The translations under genes were made by a program, and so were the position numbers. From Azohydromonas australica DSM 1124 (lineage in GTDB: Bacteria > Pseudomonadota > Gammaproteobacteria > Burkholderiales > Burkholderiaceae_C), in NCBI RefSeq assembly GCF_000430725.1, contig NZ_KE387203.1:454976-518975 (forward strand): a stretch of DNA of 64,000 bases. The letters run 5' to 3'. A model generated the notes under the pieces. It searched no databases, was not told the DNA's origin, and saw only the letters and a list, made by a program, of their open reading frames with translations. Shown here piece after piece: positions 28,377 through 37,764 of this stretch (positions within the stretch are counted from its first letter, which is position 1; each line of letters opens with the position of its first letter).

Positions 28377-29312
28377 ATGAAGCATCCACCCATGCCCGGA
28401 CGCCGCCGCCTGCTGGCCGGCTTGGCCGGGGCCGCGGCCGGCTCGCTGGCGCTGCCGGCCACTGCCCAGGGCACCCCCGCGAGCCTGCCCCTGCGCGAGA
28501 TCCCCTCCAGCCGTGAGCGGCTGCCAGCGATGGGGCTGGGTACCTGGATCACCTTCAACGTCGGGCGCGACGCCGAGCTGCGCGAGGAGAGCACGCGCGT
28601 GGTGCAGGCCTTCCTGGACGGCGGCGGGCGTCTGATCGACTCCTCGCCCATGTACGGCTCCTCGCAGGAGGTGGTGGGCGCGGCGCTGCGCACGCTGCGC
28701 TCGCGCGACCGGGTCTTCGCCGCCGACAAGGTCTGGACCGGCAACGCCCGCCAGGGGCCGGAGCAGGTGGAAGCCTCGCGCGTCTACTGGGGCCTGCCGC
28801 GCCTGGACCTGCTGCAGGTGCACAACCTGCTGGCCTGGGAGCAGCACCTGCCGATGCTGCAGCGCATGAAGGCCGCGGGGCGGCTGCGCTACGTGGGCAT
28901 CACCACTTCCGAGGGCCGGCGCCATGCCGAGTTCGAGCGCGTGATGGCGACGCAGAAGCTGGACTTCGTGCAGTTCACCTACAACCCCGTGGACCGCGAG
29001 GCCGAGCAGCGGCTGCTGCCGCTGGCGCAGGAGCGCGGCATCGCCGTCATCGTCAACCGGCCCTTCCAGCAGGGCGAGCTGCTGCGGCGCTTGGCGCGCC
29101 ACCCGGTGCCGGCCTGGGCCGCCTCGGAGCTGGGCGCCACGAGCTGGGCGCAGCTGGTGCTCAAGTTCATCGTCGCGCACCCGGCCGTGACCTGCGTGAT
29201 TCCGGCCACCACGCAGGTTGCGCACGTGCGCGAGAACCTCACCGCCGCCGCCGGGCGGCTGCCCGACGCGGCGCTGCGCCAGCGCATCGCGGCCCAGGTG
29301 CAGGCGCTGTGA
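28377..29312 (+). CDS. Tat-exported aldo/keto reductase
   Basis: Aldo/keto reductase of 311 residues with a twin-arginine type signal (PGRRRLLAGLAGAAAGSLALPATA, about 8-30), so it is likely exported to the periplasm folded, with cofactor. The catalytic tetrad is complete: Asp88, Tyr93, Lys118, His149 (LIDSSPMYGSS, ADKVW, LLQVHN). The ATG at 28377 is used since the longer frame adds only a poor start. The stop shares one base with the start of the following membrane-protein gene. The substrate is unknown. Confidence 0.85.
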   Translation: MKHPPMPGRRRLLAGLAGAAAGSLALPATAQGTPASLPLREIPSSRERLPAMGLGTWITFNVGRDAELREESTRVVQAFLDGGGRLIDSSPMYGSSQEVVGAALRTLRSRDRVFAADKVWTGNARQGPEQVEASRVYWGLPRLDLLQVHNLLAWEQHLPMLQRMKAAGRLRYVGITTSEGRRHAEFERVMATQKLDFVQFTYNPVDREAEQRLLPLAQERGIAVIVNRPFQQGELLRRLARHPVPAWAASELGATSWAQLVLKFIVAHPAVTCVIPATTQVAHVRENLTAAAGRLPDAALRQRIAAQVQAL

Positions 29313-30013
29313 TGGGCGAGTGGTGGACCTACGTCCCGGCGGACGTGCAGCTGTTCTCCCCACGCACCTACGCCCGGCTGGTGGAAGCCCACAACCGCGC
29401 GCTGTGGCCGGCGCAGTGGCTGATGCTGGGCTGCGGCGCCGTCGCGTTGGTGGCGCTGCTGCGGCGCGTGGACGGCGCGGCGCGGCTGCTGGCCGCGCTG
29501 TGCGCCCTGTGGTGCCTCACGGTGGCCTGGGATTTCCTGGTGCTGCGCTACGGGCGCATCCACTGGGCCGCGCCGGAGATGGCGCTGGGCTTCGCGCTGC
29601 AGTCCTTCCTGCTGGCGCTCCTGGCACGGCGCGACGCCTTCGAGCGCGCGCCCGGAGTCCGGGCCCGGGCTGCGGCGGTGCTGCTGCTCCTGCTGGCCCT
29701 GGTCGGCCTGCCGCTGCTGGCGCCGGCACTGTCGGGCGGGCCCTGGTGGCGTGCGGAGGTGGTGGGCCTGATGCCCGCGCCCACCGTGCTGGCCATGCTG
29801 GCGCTCGTGCCACTCACGCCCGCGGGCCTGGGCCGCTGGCTGCTGTTGCCGCTGCCCCTGGCCTGGTGCGTGGTGGAGGCGGTGACGCTGGCGGCGCTGG
29901 GCTCGCCCGCGTGGCCGCTGCTGCCGCTGGCGGCGCTGCTGAGCCTCGTGGCCGGCGCCCGCCGCCGCGGCCGCCGCGCCGCGGGTGCGCCACGGCCCGC
30001 GCATCCCGGCTGA
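29312..30013 (+). CDS. DUF6064 family membrane protein
   Basis: Integral membrane protein of 233 residues with about six to seven hydrophobic segments. The N-terminal MGEWWTYVPADVQLFSPRTYARLVEAHNRALWPAQ with the aromatic-rich LFSPRTYARL motif, and the WDFLVLRYGRIHWAA loop, are typical of the DUF6064 family. The function is unknown. It is translationally coupled to the exported aldo/keto reductase (1-base overlap; an alternative GTG start is at 29309). Confidence 0.75.
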   Translation: MGEWWTYVPADVQLFSPRTYARLVEAHNRALWPAQWLMLGCGAVALVALLRRVDGAARLLAALCALWCLTVAWDFLVLRYGRIHWAAPEMALGFALQSFLLALLARRDAFERAPGVRARAAAVLLLLLALVGLPLLAPALSGGPWWRAEVVGLMPAPTVLAMLALVPLTPAGLGRWLLLPLPLAWCVVEAVTLAALGSPAWPLLPLAALLSLVAGARRRGRRAAGAPRPAHPG

Positions 30014-30043
30014 GCGCGCGGCGGCCGGCACGTCGTGTCTACT

Positions 30044-30058
30044 TTGACAGTCCTGTCA
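30044..30058 (+). promoter_or_regulatory. Possible operator/-35 region upstream of the GGDEF-EAL gene
   Basis: A TTGACA hexamer (30044-30049) is nested in a dyad with arms TGACAG (30045-30050) and CTGTCA (30053-30058). It lies about 155 bases before the next start. A matching -10 box at the right spacing is weak (C/T-rich), so this is only a candidate. Confidence 0.3.
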
Positions 30059-30211
30059 CACGTCAACCCCCTAAACGGGGCATGGTTGGAGACAATGTCC
30101 GTCTGGTCGCGGCGGGTTGCATTTGTGGCCAGCCGCAGGGCCAGGGCGTTCCAACTTTGAGCCGTTGACATGGCCGCGGCGCCCAGGGCGTGCGCGCCGG
30201 AGGGAAGCACC

Positions 30212-32425
30212 TTGAACGACGCTGCCGCCCCGCCGCTGGATGCGGTCCACGGCGACCTTGCGCTGCATGCGCGCGCGCAGGAGATCCTGTCCCTGAAGGC
30301 CCGGCTGGAGGGGCTGACCGGCAGTGCCTGGCACGCCGGCGACGCGCAGCGCGACCTGCTGGCGCAGAAGGCGCTGCTGCGCACGGTGCTGGACGAGTCG
30401 CCCGACTTCATCGTGCTCAAGGACCACCAAGGCAACTTCCTGCTGTGCAACCAGCCGGTGGCCGAGTTCTACGGCACCACGCCCGAGGCGATGGTGGGCA
30501 AGCACGACGGGCACTTCAGCGCGACCAAGGAGCAGGCCGACCAGATGCGCGCCAGTGTCCTGGCCATCATGGCGCACGGCCGCACGGAGATCGTGTTCGA
30601 GGAGTCCACCGACCACCGCAGCGGCCAGACGCGGTGGTTCAAGTCGATCAAGAAGCCCTTCCTCGGCGACAACGGGCTGCCGCGCATTCTCGTCATCGCG
30701 CACGACATCACCGACATCCGCGAAGCCCAGCAGAAGGTGCAGGACAGCGAGCGGCGCCTGCGCTACGTGCTCAACGTGACGGGCGAGGGCGTGTGGGACT
30801 GGGACCTGCGCACCAACGCGCTGCAGCACAACCAGCGCTGGTACGAGTTGCTGGGGCTGGATGGCACGCACCTCACCGGTACCGTCCGGGACTTCCAGAA
30901 CTGCCTCTTTCCCGAGGACCTGCCCGATGTCATGGCGGCGGTGCAGCGCTGCCTGGACGGCCATGGCCCCTACCGCCACGAGCACCGCATGCGGCGCCTG
31001 GACGGCAGCGCCATCTGGGTGCTGGACCGCGGCGACGTGGTCGAGCGCGACGCGCAGGGCCGGCCGCTGCGCATGGTGGGCAGCTTCACCGACGTGACCG
31101 AGCGCCGCCAGGCCGAGGAGCTGACGCAGCGCCTGGCCTTCTACGACCCGCTCACCGGGCTGCCCAACCGGCGCCTGATGCTCGACCGGCTGCAGCACGC
31201 GCTGGCGCTGGGCCGGCGCAACGGGCAGCTGGGCGCGCTGATGTTCATCGACCTGGACAACTTCAAGTCGCTCAACGACAGCCACGGCCACGCCAGCGGC
31301 GACGCGCTGCTGCAGGAGGTCGCCCGGCGGCTGCGGGACTGCCTGCGCGCCAACGACACGGCCGCGCGCATGGGCGGCGACGAGTTCGTGGTGATCGCCG
31401 AGGACCTGGGCACGCTGCCGCTGGAAGCGGCCTCTCAGGCGCAGGTCATCGCCGCCAGGCTGGTGGAGTGCATTGCGCAGCCCTACGAGCTGGAGGGCAA
31501 GCGCTACTGCGGCAGCGGCAGCATCGGCATCGCGCTGTTCGGCCTGCCGGACGACACCGCCGACGAGCTGCTCAAGCGGGCCGATTTCGCCATGTACCAG
31601 GCCAAGGACGCGGGGCGCCACACGCTGCGCTTCTTCGACCCGGCCATGCAGGAGGCGGTGCTGGCGCGTGCGGCGCTGGCTGCGGACCTGCGCCACGGGC
31701 TGGAGCGCGGCGAGATGTTCATCCACCTGCAGCCGGTGGTGGACGGGCAGGGCCGCCGCGTGGGCGCGGAGGCGCTGGCGCGCTGGCTGCACCCGGTGCG
31801 CGGCGTGGTGCAGCCGCTGGAGTTCATCGAGCTGGCGGAGCAGCACGGGCTGATCCCGGTGCTGGGCCGCCAGGTGCTGGAGGCCGCGTGCAAGCAGCTC
31901 GCGGCGTGGGCGGACGATGCCGCCACGCGGCAGCTGACGCTGTCGGTCAACGTCAGCGCGCGCCAGTTCCACCAGCCCGGCTTCGTCGAGGAGGTGCTGC
32001 AGACGCTGCGCCACACCGGCGCCGATGCAAATCTGCTCAAGCTGGAGCTCACCGAGAGCCTGCTGCTGCACGACGTGGAGGAGGTGGCGCAGAAGATGGC
32101 GGCACTGCGCGCGCACGGCGTGCGCTTCTCGATCGACGACTTCGGCACCGGCTACTCGTCGCTGGCCTACCTCAAGCGGCTGCCGCTGGACGAACTCAAG
32201 ATCGACCGCTCCTTCATCAACGATCTGCTCAGCGACCCCAACGACGCGAGCATCGTGCAGACCATCCTGCTGCTGGCGCGCAGCCTGTCGCTGAAGGTGG
32301 TGGCCGAGGGCGTGGAGACCGTGGGGCAGCAGCATTTCCTGGCGCGCCACGGCTGCCCGTTCTTCCAGGGCTACCTGTTCGGCCGCCCGGCGCCGGCGGC
32401 GGCCTGGGAGGCGGTGCCGGCCTGA
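30212..32425 (+). CDS. PAS-PAS-GGDEF-EAL cyclic di-GMP protein
   Basis: Soluble sensor-effector of 737 residues with two PAS domains (about 45-170 and 175-300, the second with PAC repeat), a GGDEF domain with intact GGDEF motif (about 388-392) and an EAL domain with intact EALARW at about 518 and later TESLL, DDFGTGYSS and QGYLFG motifs. Both synthetase and phosphodiesterase activities for c-di-GMP are therefore possible. Start choice: GGAGGGA at 30199-30205 stands 6 bases before TTG 30212, stronger than the ATG at 30170 with no Shine-Dalgarno; the longer version adds 14 residues. There is no membrane segment. It ends 9 bases from the convergent BtuF-like gene. Confidence 0.92.
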   Translation: MNDAAAPPLDAVHGDLALHARAQEILSLKARLEGLTGSAWHAGDAQRDLLAQKALLRTVLDESPDFIVLKDHQGNFLLCNQPVAEFYGTTPEAMVGKHDGHFSATKEQADQMRASVLAIMAHGRTEIVFEESTDHRSGQTRWFKSIKKPFLGDNGLPRILVIAHDITDIREAQQKVQDSERRLRYVLNVTGEGVWDWDLRTNALQHNQRWYELLGLDGTHLTGTVRDFQNCLFPEDLPDVMAAVQRCLDGHGPYRHEHRMRRLDGSAIWVLDRGDVVERDAQGRPLRMVGSFTDVTERRQAEELTQRLAFYDPLTGLPNRRLMLDRLQHALALGRRNGQLGALMFIDLDNFKSLNDSHGHASGDALLQEVARRLRDCLRANDTAARMGGDEFVVIAEDLGTLPLEAASQAQVIAARLVECIAQPYELEGKRYCGSGSIGIALFGLPDDTADELLKRADFAMYQAKDAGRHTLRFFDPAMQEAVLARAALAADLRHGLERGEMFIHLQPVVDGQGRRVGAEALARWLHPVRGVVQPLEFIELAEQHGLIPVLGRQVLEAACKQLAAWADDAATRQLTLSVNVSARQFHQPGFVEEVLQTLRHTGADANLLKLELTESLLLHDVEEVAQKMAALRAHGVRFSIDDFGTGYSSLAYLKRLPLDELKIDRSFINDLLSDPNDASIVQTILLLARSLSLKVVAEGVETVGQQHFLARHGCPFFQGYLFGRPAPAAAWEAVPA

Positions 32426-32434
32426 CCGGTCTTC

Positions 32435-33241
32435 TCAGCCCCGCTGCCGCGCCGCCCAGCCCGCCACGATGCGCTGCAGCGCGTCCAGCCCGTCGGTGAG
32501 CGCGGCGGGACCGGGCTGCAGGATCAGCGGCGACTTGATCTCGTGCAGCTCGCCGTCGCGCACGGCCGGCACGTCCTGCCAGCCCGGGCGCCGGGCCACG
32601 TGCTCGGCCCTGAACTTCTTGCCGCACCACGAGCCGATGATGATGTCCGGCTGCCGCGCGATGACCTCGGCAGGGTCGGCCACGATGCGGTCGCGGCCCA
32701 GGCCGGCCTGCGCGCGCTCGGGAAAGATGTCGTCGCCGCCGGCGATGCCGACGAGCTCGCTGACCCAGCGGATGGCGCTGATCATGGGCTCGTCCCACTC
32801 CTCGAAGTACACGCGCGGCCGGCGCGGCAGCGCCAGCGCGGCGCGGCGCGCGGCCTCGATGCGCGCCTGCAGCGTGCCGGCCAGCGCTTCGGCCTTCTGC
32901 GCCGCGCCCACCAGCGCGCCCAGGCGCCGCACGTAGCCCAGAATGCCGTCCACCGAGCGGTGGTTGGCGATCCACACCTCGACGCCGTGGCGCACCAGCG
33001 CCTGCGCGATGTCGGCCTGCATGTCCGAGAAGCCGATGGCCAAGTCGGGCTGCAGCGCCAGGATCTTGTCGATGTTGGCGCTGGTGAAGGCGCTGACGCG
33101 GGGCTTCTCCTGGCGCGCGCGGGCCGGGCGCACGGTGAAGCCGGAGATGCCGGCGATGCGGTGCTCCTCGCCGAGGGCGTAGAGCACCTCGGTGGGCTCC
33201 TCGGTCAGGCAGACGATGCGGCGGGGCAGGGAGTCGCTCAT
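32435..33241 (-). CDS. BtuF-like periplasmic-binding-fold protein without signal peptide
   Basis: Protein of 268 residues in the helical-backbone cobalamin/iron chelate binding family: RRIVCLTEEPTEVLYALGEEHRIAGIS at the N-terminus, DLAIGFSDMQADIAQALVR in the linker, and WVSELVGIAGGDDIFPERA and PDIIIGSWCGK in the second lobe. Unlike BtuF it has no N-terminal signal, and the upstream frame supplies none, so it is predicted cytosolic or uses an uncommon export route. There are no BtuCD-like permease or ATPase genes nearby. Cobalamin binding is inferred from the family. Confidence 0.75.
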   Translation of the reverse strand: MSDSLPRRIVCLTEEPTEVLYALGEEHRIAGISGFTVRPARARQEKPRVSAFTSANIDKILALQPDLAIGFSDMQADIAQALVRHGVEVWIANHRSVDGILGYVRRLGALVGAAQKAEALAGTLQARIEAARRAALALPRRPRVYFEEWDEPMISAIRWVSELVGIAGGDDIFPERAQAGLGRDRIVADPAEVIARQPDIIIGSWCGKKFRAEHVARRPGWQDVPAVRDGELHEIKSPLILQPGPAALTDGLDALQRIVAGWAARQRG

Positions 33242-33359
33242 GGACGAATCGGGCGGTGTACGGGCCCCGGAGTGTGAGGGCTGCGGCGGCGGCTCGGGCC
33301 CCGGCCCGGAACTGCGGTACACAGCAGCCCGCCCCTCCATCCACCGCGGACCCGACGCC

Positions 33360-33942
33360 ATGACGCTCAAAGAGATCGAAGCCTTCTACTGGACCGCGGC
33401 GCTGGGCAGCTTCAGCGTTGCGGCCACGCGGCTGCACATCACCCAGTCCTCGCTGTCCAAGCGGGTGGCGGAGTTGGAGGAGTCGGTCGGCGCGGTGCTC
33501 CTGGACCGCTCCAGCAAGAAGGTCCAGCTGACCGAGGCGGGGCAGCGGCTGCTGCCCGTGGCGCGCCAGATGCTGGACCTGATGGAGTCCATGCGCGCCG
33601 AGGCCACGGCCTCCGCGCGGCTGAGCGGGGACTGCCGCTTCGGCATCAGCGAGCTGGTGGCGCTGACCTGGCTGCCGCAGCTGGTGAGGACGGTGCGCCA
33701 CGAGCCTCGTCGTTGCGGCTGCAGCCTTACGTGGACCTGGCGCGGGGGCTGGAGCGCCGCGTGGTGCGCGGCGAGCTGGACTTCGCGGTGGTCCGCGGTC
33801 TGGGGGAGAGCGAGTCGGTCGAGAGCGAAACCATCGCGTCGGTGGAGTTCACCTGGACGGCTGCCCCCGGGCGCCTGGATGCGGGCACCGTGCTCACCGC
33901 CGCGGAGCTGCTGCAGTACCCGCTGATCACCATGACCGAGGG
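33360..33942 (+). pseudogene. LysR-family regulator, frameshifted and truncated
   Basis: From ATG 33360 the sequence encodes a good LysR helix-turn-helix (FYWTAALGSFSVAATRLHITQSSLSKRVAELE) and the start of the effector domain. Near 33705 the frame is lost: one deleted base in a CACGAGCCTCG stretch would restore reading into the next frame, where LQPYVDLARGLERRVVRGELDFAVV continues the LysR fold up to about 33942 (LLQYPLITMTEGC). There the match stops before the domain is complete, and a different gene begins. Two defects, a frameshift and a C-terminal truncation, make this a pseudogene unless the frameshift is a read error. Confidence 0.82.
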
Positions 33943-34130
33943 CTGCAGCCGGGCGACCTGGTGCTGGGCGATGCCGACGGCGTGGTCATGATCCCGCGCG
34001 CCGACGTGGAGCGCGTGCTCCAGGCCGCGGAAGGGAAGCTGGCCGACGAGAAGGTGCGGCTGGAAGAGATCGCGCGCGGCGAGCTGGTGTCGCCGTGGCT
34101 GCACGACGCCTTGCGCGCCGCCCTGCTACA
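33943..34130 (+). pseudogene. RraA-like/dimethylmenaquinone methyltransferase-like family, C-terminal fragment
   Basis: In a third frame the DNA reads QPGDLVLGDADGVVMIP-R-A, then EKVRLEEIARGELVSPWL and a DALRAALL end. This is the C-terminal fifth of the RraA-like aldolase fold (DADGVVxIPR is its hallmark), found in hydroxyoxoadipate aldolases and related catabolic enzymes. No start, Shine-Dalgarno or N-terminal four fifths are present. It is joined directly to the LysR piece at about 33942 and to the dehydrogenase piece at about 34132. Confidence 0.75.
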
Positions 34131-34132
34131 CG

Positions 34133-34360
34133 GCGCGCGCCGGCCTGTTCGACGAGGCCGCGCTGCTGGCGCAGCTCCACGCCGGGCGGCTGCATGCGGG
34201 CATCGACTGTTTCCAGGACGAACCGCTGGGCCCCGATTCACCCTGGCTGACGGCACCCAACACGGTGCTGACACCGCACATCGGCGGCACCACGGCGACG
34301 GCCTTCCGGCAGATGGGCGTGATGGCGGCGCAGTCGATCGTGAGCCATCTCGGCCGCTGA
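34133..34360 (+). pseudogene. D-2-hydroxyacid dehydrogenase, C-terminal fragment
   Basis: Frame two gives ARAGLFDEAALLAQLHAG then IDCFQDEPLGPDSPWL and a TPNTVLTPHIGG-like stretch (APNTVLTPHIGGTT), ending in a TGA at 34358-34360. This is the C-terminal 70 or so residues of a D-isomer-specific 2-hydroxyacid dehydrogenase, including the catalytic HIGG histidine, but the NAD-binding Rossmann domain is missing. It is the third piece of one decayed block and has no start. Confidence 0.78.
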
Positions 34361-34377
34361 GCCGCGGCCCCGGCCGT

Positions 34378-35661
34378 TCAGAGCAGCCACAACGCCGCTG
34401 CCGCCACCGCCGTGGGCCCCAGCGCGCCCAGCAGCAGCCCGCCGGCGCTGATGGAGCCGTTCTCGAAGCCGCGGCGCAGCAGCGCCACGCCGGCCGGATT
34501 GGGGGCGTTGGCGATCACGGTCAGCCCGCCGCCGGCCACCGCGCCGGCCACCAGCATGTATTTGGCCGCGTCGGACATGCCGGGCACCAGCGAGCCCAGG
34601 TACGTGAGCGCGGCGTTGTCGGTCACCGCCGTGAGGCCCAGCGCGCCGAAGAACAGCGCCAGCGGCTCCAGGGCCGAGACGATGGGCTGCAGCCACCAGC
34701 GCTGCAGTCCGCCCAGCACCACCAGCCCGGCCAGGAAGAAGGCCACCAGCAGCGCCTCGCGGATCAGCAGCGTGTCCTGGTGGCGCCCATAGGCCTGTGC
34801 GAAGCCCAGGAACAGCAGGAACAGGCTCAGGAACGCCACCGGGTGGTGCGCCAGCAGCACCACGCCGGCCAGCAGCAGCAGATGCACCAGCACCACGGCC
34901 ACGGGCACGCGGGCCGCGTCCGGCGCCTGCACCGGCGACGCCGCCAGCGCACGCAGCGGCTCGCGCAGCAGGAAGGTCGCCACCGAGGCGTTGATCACCA
35001 CCGCCAGCGCCGCCTTCCAGCCGAACTGCGCCAGCATGAAGCCGCTGTCCCACTGCCAGGTGGAGGCCACCATCAGCACCGGCGGCGCGGCGTAGGCGGT
35101 GAGCGTGCCGCCGATGGAGACGTTGACGAAGAGCACGCCCAGCGCCAGGTACTTGGCGCGCTTGGGCATGCCCGGGCGGAACACCAGCGGCGCAAGCATC
35201 AGCGCGGCGATCGTCATGGCCGCCGGCTCGGTGATGAGCGAGCCCAGCAGCGGCACCACCGCCAGGCCGAGCCAGGTGGCGGCCATGGCCCGCGGCAGCG
35301 GCATCAGGCGCGCCGCGGCGTCCAGCGCGGCCCGCACGGTCTGCAGCACCGGGCGCGAGCCCGCGATGACCATCACCACGAAGACGAACAGCGGCTCGGT
35401 GTAGTTGCGCGACTCCGCGTATTCCAGCGCGTGCCCGCCGCTGGCCACCAGGGCCAGCACCAGCACCAGCACGATGGCCCAGAAGCCGAAGACCACTTCC
35501 ACCTCGCCCAGCAGGTGCAGGAGCCCGGCGTGGCGCGGGAACCGGTGCGAGAGCCGCTCGAACTGGTGCGCGGCGAAGGTGTGGAGCAGGGCGGCCGCGA
35601 AGAGGGCAGCGGCGATCAGGTCGATGGTGGGCGTGGACATCAGGTGCGCAAGCGGATTCAT
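34378..35661 (-). CDS. Putative Na+/H+ antiporter
   Basis: Integral membrane protein of 427 residues with about 11-12 hydrophobic segments. Recognised by the LLHLLGEVEVVFGFWAIVLV and EPLFVFVVMVIAGSRPVL stretches, the TEPAAMTIAALML region with an acidic residue in a helix, and the repeated AVTDNAALTYLGSLVPG and ANAPNPAGVALL motifs of the putative Na+/H+ antiporter family in the ion-transporter superfamily. ATG 35661 is chosen from several starts; a GTG at 35718 and ATG 35640 are alternatives, none with a clear Shine-Dalgarno. It follows the kdpD-kdpE-kup block on the same strand and may help monovalent cation balance. Confidence 0.78.
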   Translation of the reverse strand: MNPLAHLMSTPTIDLIAAALFAAALLHTFAAHQFERLSHRFPRHAGLLHLLGEVEVVFGFWAIVLVLVLALVASGGHALEYAESRNYTEPLFVFVVMVIAGSRPVLQTVRAALDAAARLMPLPRAMAATWLGLAVVPLLGSLITEPAAMTIAALMLAPLVFRPGMPKRAKYLALGVLFVNVSIGGTLTAYAAPPVLMVASTWQWDSGFMLAQFGWKAALAVVINASVATFLLREPLRALAASPVQAPDAARVPVAVVLVHLLLLAGVVLLAHHPVAFLSLFLLFLGFAQAYGRHQDTLLIREALLVAFFLAGLVVLGGLQRWWLQPIVSALEPLALFFGALGLTAVTDNAALTYLGSLVPGMSDAAKYMLVAGAVAGGGLTVIANAPNPAGVALLRRGFENGSISAGGLLLGALGPTAVAAAALWLL

Positions 35662-35784
35662 GCCGCGAGGCGGCCCGACCTTCGCTGAACCTGCTGCATC
35701 GACCAGGGGATGCGGCACCCGCGGGGAGTGTAGCCGCGGCCCTCCCAGCGCCGCCGCCGGGGCGGGCGTTGCGCCGCCCAGGCC

Positions 35785-37710
35785 TCAGATCTGGATGCGC
35801 GTCCCCAGCTCCACCACCGCGTTGTCGGGCAGCCTGAAGAAGGCCGCGACGCTGCCGGCGTTGCGGCTCATGGCGGCGAAGAGCCGCTCGCGCCAGTGCG
35901 CCATGCCCGCGCCCGGCGCGGGCACCACCGTCTCGCGGCTGAGGAAATAGCTCGTCTCGAAGGGTGAAAGCTCCAGCCCGGCCGCCTTGCAGCCCTCCAG
36001 CGCCCGGGGCACGTCCGGCACCTGCATGAAGCCGTAGCGCAGCGTCACGCGCCAGAAGCCGTCGCCCAGCGCCTGCACCTGCGCCCGCTCGGCCTCGTCC
36101 ACCCAAGGCACGTCCTGGAAGCGCACGGTCAGCACCACGTTGCGCGCATGCAGCACGCCGTAGTGCTTGAGGTTGTGCAGCAGCGCGTGCGGCACGGTCT
36201 CGGGGTCGGCCACCGGGTAGACGGCCGTGCGCGGCGTGCGCGCGGCCTGCGGTGCCTGCAGGCTCCGCACGAAGTCCTGCAGCGCCAGCCCCTCGCTGCG
36301 GATGCTCTGCAGCAGCAGCTCGCGCCCGCGGGCCCAGGTGCTCATCAGCGCGAACAGCGCCAGGCCGATGGCCAGGGTGAACCAGCCGCCGTCGAGGAAT
36401 TTCATGGCGCAGCTCGCCACCAGCAAGGCGTCCAGGGCCAGGAAGAAGGTGGTCGCGCCCACGGCCACGGGCAGCGGCAGGCGCCAGCCGTGGCGCACGA
36501 CGAAGAAGGTCAGCGCCGTCGTGAGCAGCATCGTCACCGTCACCGCGATGCCGTAGGCGCCCGCCAGCGCGGAGGAGCTGCCGAAGCCCAGCACCACGGC
36601 CAGCACGCCGGCCAGCAGCATCCAGTTCACCGCGGGCAGGTAGATCTGGCCCGACTCCTGCGCCGAGGTGTAGCGCAGCGCCATGCGCGGCAGGAAGCCG
36701 AGCTGGATGGCCTGCTTGGTCAGCGAGTAGGCGCCCGAGATCACGGCCTGCGAGGCGATGACGGCCGCCAGCGCGGACAGCACCACGGCCGCCGGTACCC
36801 AGGCCGGCGGGAACAGGTGGAAGAAGGGGTTCTCCAGCGCCGCGGGGTCGGCCATCAGCAGCGCGCCCTGGCCCAGGTAGTTCAGCGCAAGCGCCGGCAG
36901 CACGAAGCCGCTCCACGCCAGCCGGATCGGCTTCTTCCCGAAATGCCCCATGTCCGCGTACAGCGCCTCGGCGCCGGTGAGCGCCAGCACGATGGCGCCC
37001 ACCGCGGCCAGCACCTGCCAGCCGCGCTCCTGCAGGAAGGCCACGGCATGCAGCGGGTTGAGCGCCGCCAGGATCGCGGGCTCGCGCGCGATGTGCGCCA
37101 CGCCCGTGGCGGCCAGCACCAGGAACCACAGCGTGATGACGGGCCCGAAGGCCCGTCCCACCGCGCCGGTGCCCAGGCGCTGCACCGCGAACAGCGCCAC
37201 CAGCACCGCCACCGAGGCCGGCACGACCCAGGGCCGCAGCGCGGGCGCGGCCACTTCCAGGCCCTCCATGGCGCCCAGCACCGAGATGGCCGGCGTGATG
37301 ATGCTGTCGCCGTAGAACAGCGTGGCGCCCAGCAGGCCCAGCAGCAGCAGGCCGTGGCGCAGGGCGGGCCGCCCGCGTACCGCGTGCGCGGCCAGCGCCG
37401 TGAGCGCCAGCACGCCGCCCTCGCCGCGGTTGTCGGCGCGCAGGATGAGGATCACGTACTTGAGCGTGACCACGAGCATCAGCGCCCAGACGATGGTCGA
37501 GCAGGCGCCCACGAGGTGCGGCGCGTCCAGCGGGACGCCGGTGGCGGGATGGAACACCTCCTTGAGCGTGTAGAGCGGGCTGGTGCCGATGTCGCCGAAG
37601 ACGACGCCGATGGCGGCCAGCGTCAGCGCCGGCAGGCCCTGGCGCCCGGGCACGGCGGCGCCGGTAGGGGAAGGGCTGGAGGACAGCGGGGGTGAAAGAG
37701 ATTGCGTCAT
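35785..37710 (-). CDS. kup: Low-affinity potassium transporter Kup
   Basis: Potassium:proton symporter of 641 residues, with about 12 membrane segments and a C-terminal cytosolic region. KUP/HAK landmarks are [25 protein letters not shown]-type [37 protein letters not shown] and [15 protein letters not shown]. It is read after kdpE on the same strand (54 bases later), and so is probably controlled with the KdpDE pair. The usual KdpFABC high-affinity ATPase is not in the window. Confidence 0.95.
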   Translation of the reverse strand: MTQSLSPPLSSSPSPTGAAVPGRQGLPALTLAAIGVVFGDIGTSPLYTLKEVFHPATGVPLDAPHLVGACSTIVWALMLVVTLKYVILILRADNRGEGGVLALTALAAHAVRGRPALRHGLLLLGLLGATLFYGDSIITPAISVLGAMEGLEVAAPALRPWVVPASVAVLVALFAVQRLGTGAVGRAFGPVITLWFLVLAATGVAHIAREPAILAALNPLHAVAFLQERGWQVLAAVGAIVLALTGAEALYADMGHFGKKPIRLAWSGFVLPALALNYLGQGALLMADPAALENPFFHLFPPAWVPAAVVLSALAAVIASQAVISGAYSLTKQAIQLGFLPRMALRYTSAQESGQIYLPAVNWMLLAGVLAVVLGFGSSSALAGAYGIAVTVTMLLTTALTFFVVRHGWRLPLPVAVGATTFFLALDALLVASCAMKFLDGGWFTLAIGLALFALMSTWARGRELLLQSIRSEGLALQDFVRSLQAPQAARTPRTAVYPVADPETVPHALLHNLKHYGVLHARNVVLTVRFQDVPWVDEAERAQVQALGDGFWRVTLRYGFMQVPDVPRALEGCKAAGLELSPFETSYFLSRETVVPAPGAGMAHWRERLFAAMSRNAGSVAAFFRLPDNAVVELGTRIQI

Positions 37711-37764
37711 GGGCCCCAGCGTGGCGGGGGGCGCATCAGGAACGCATAAGGAACGGCGGCCGCC

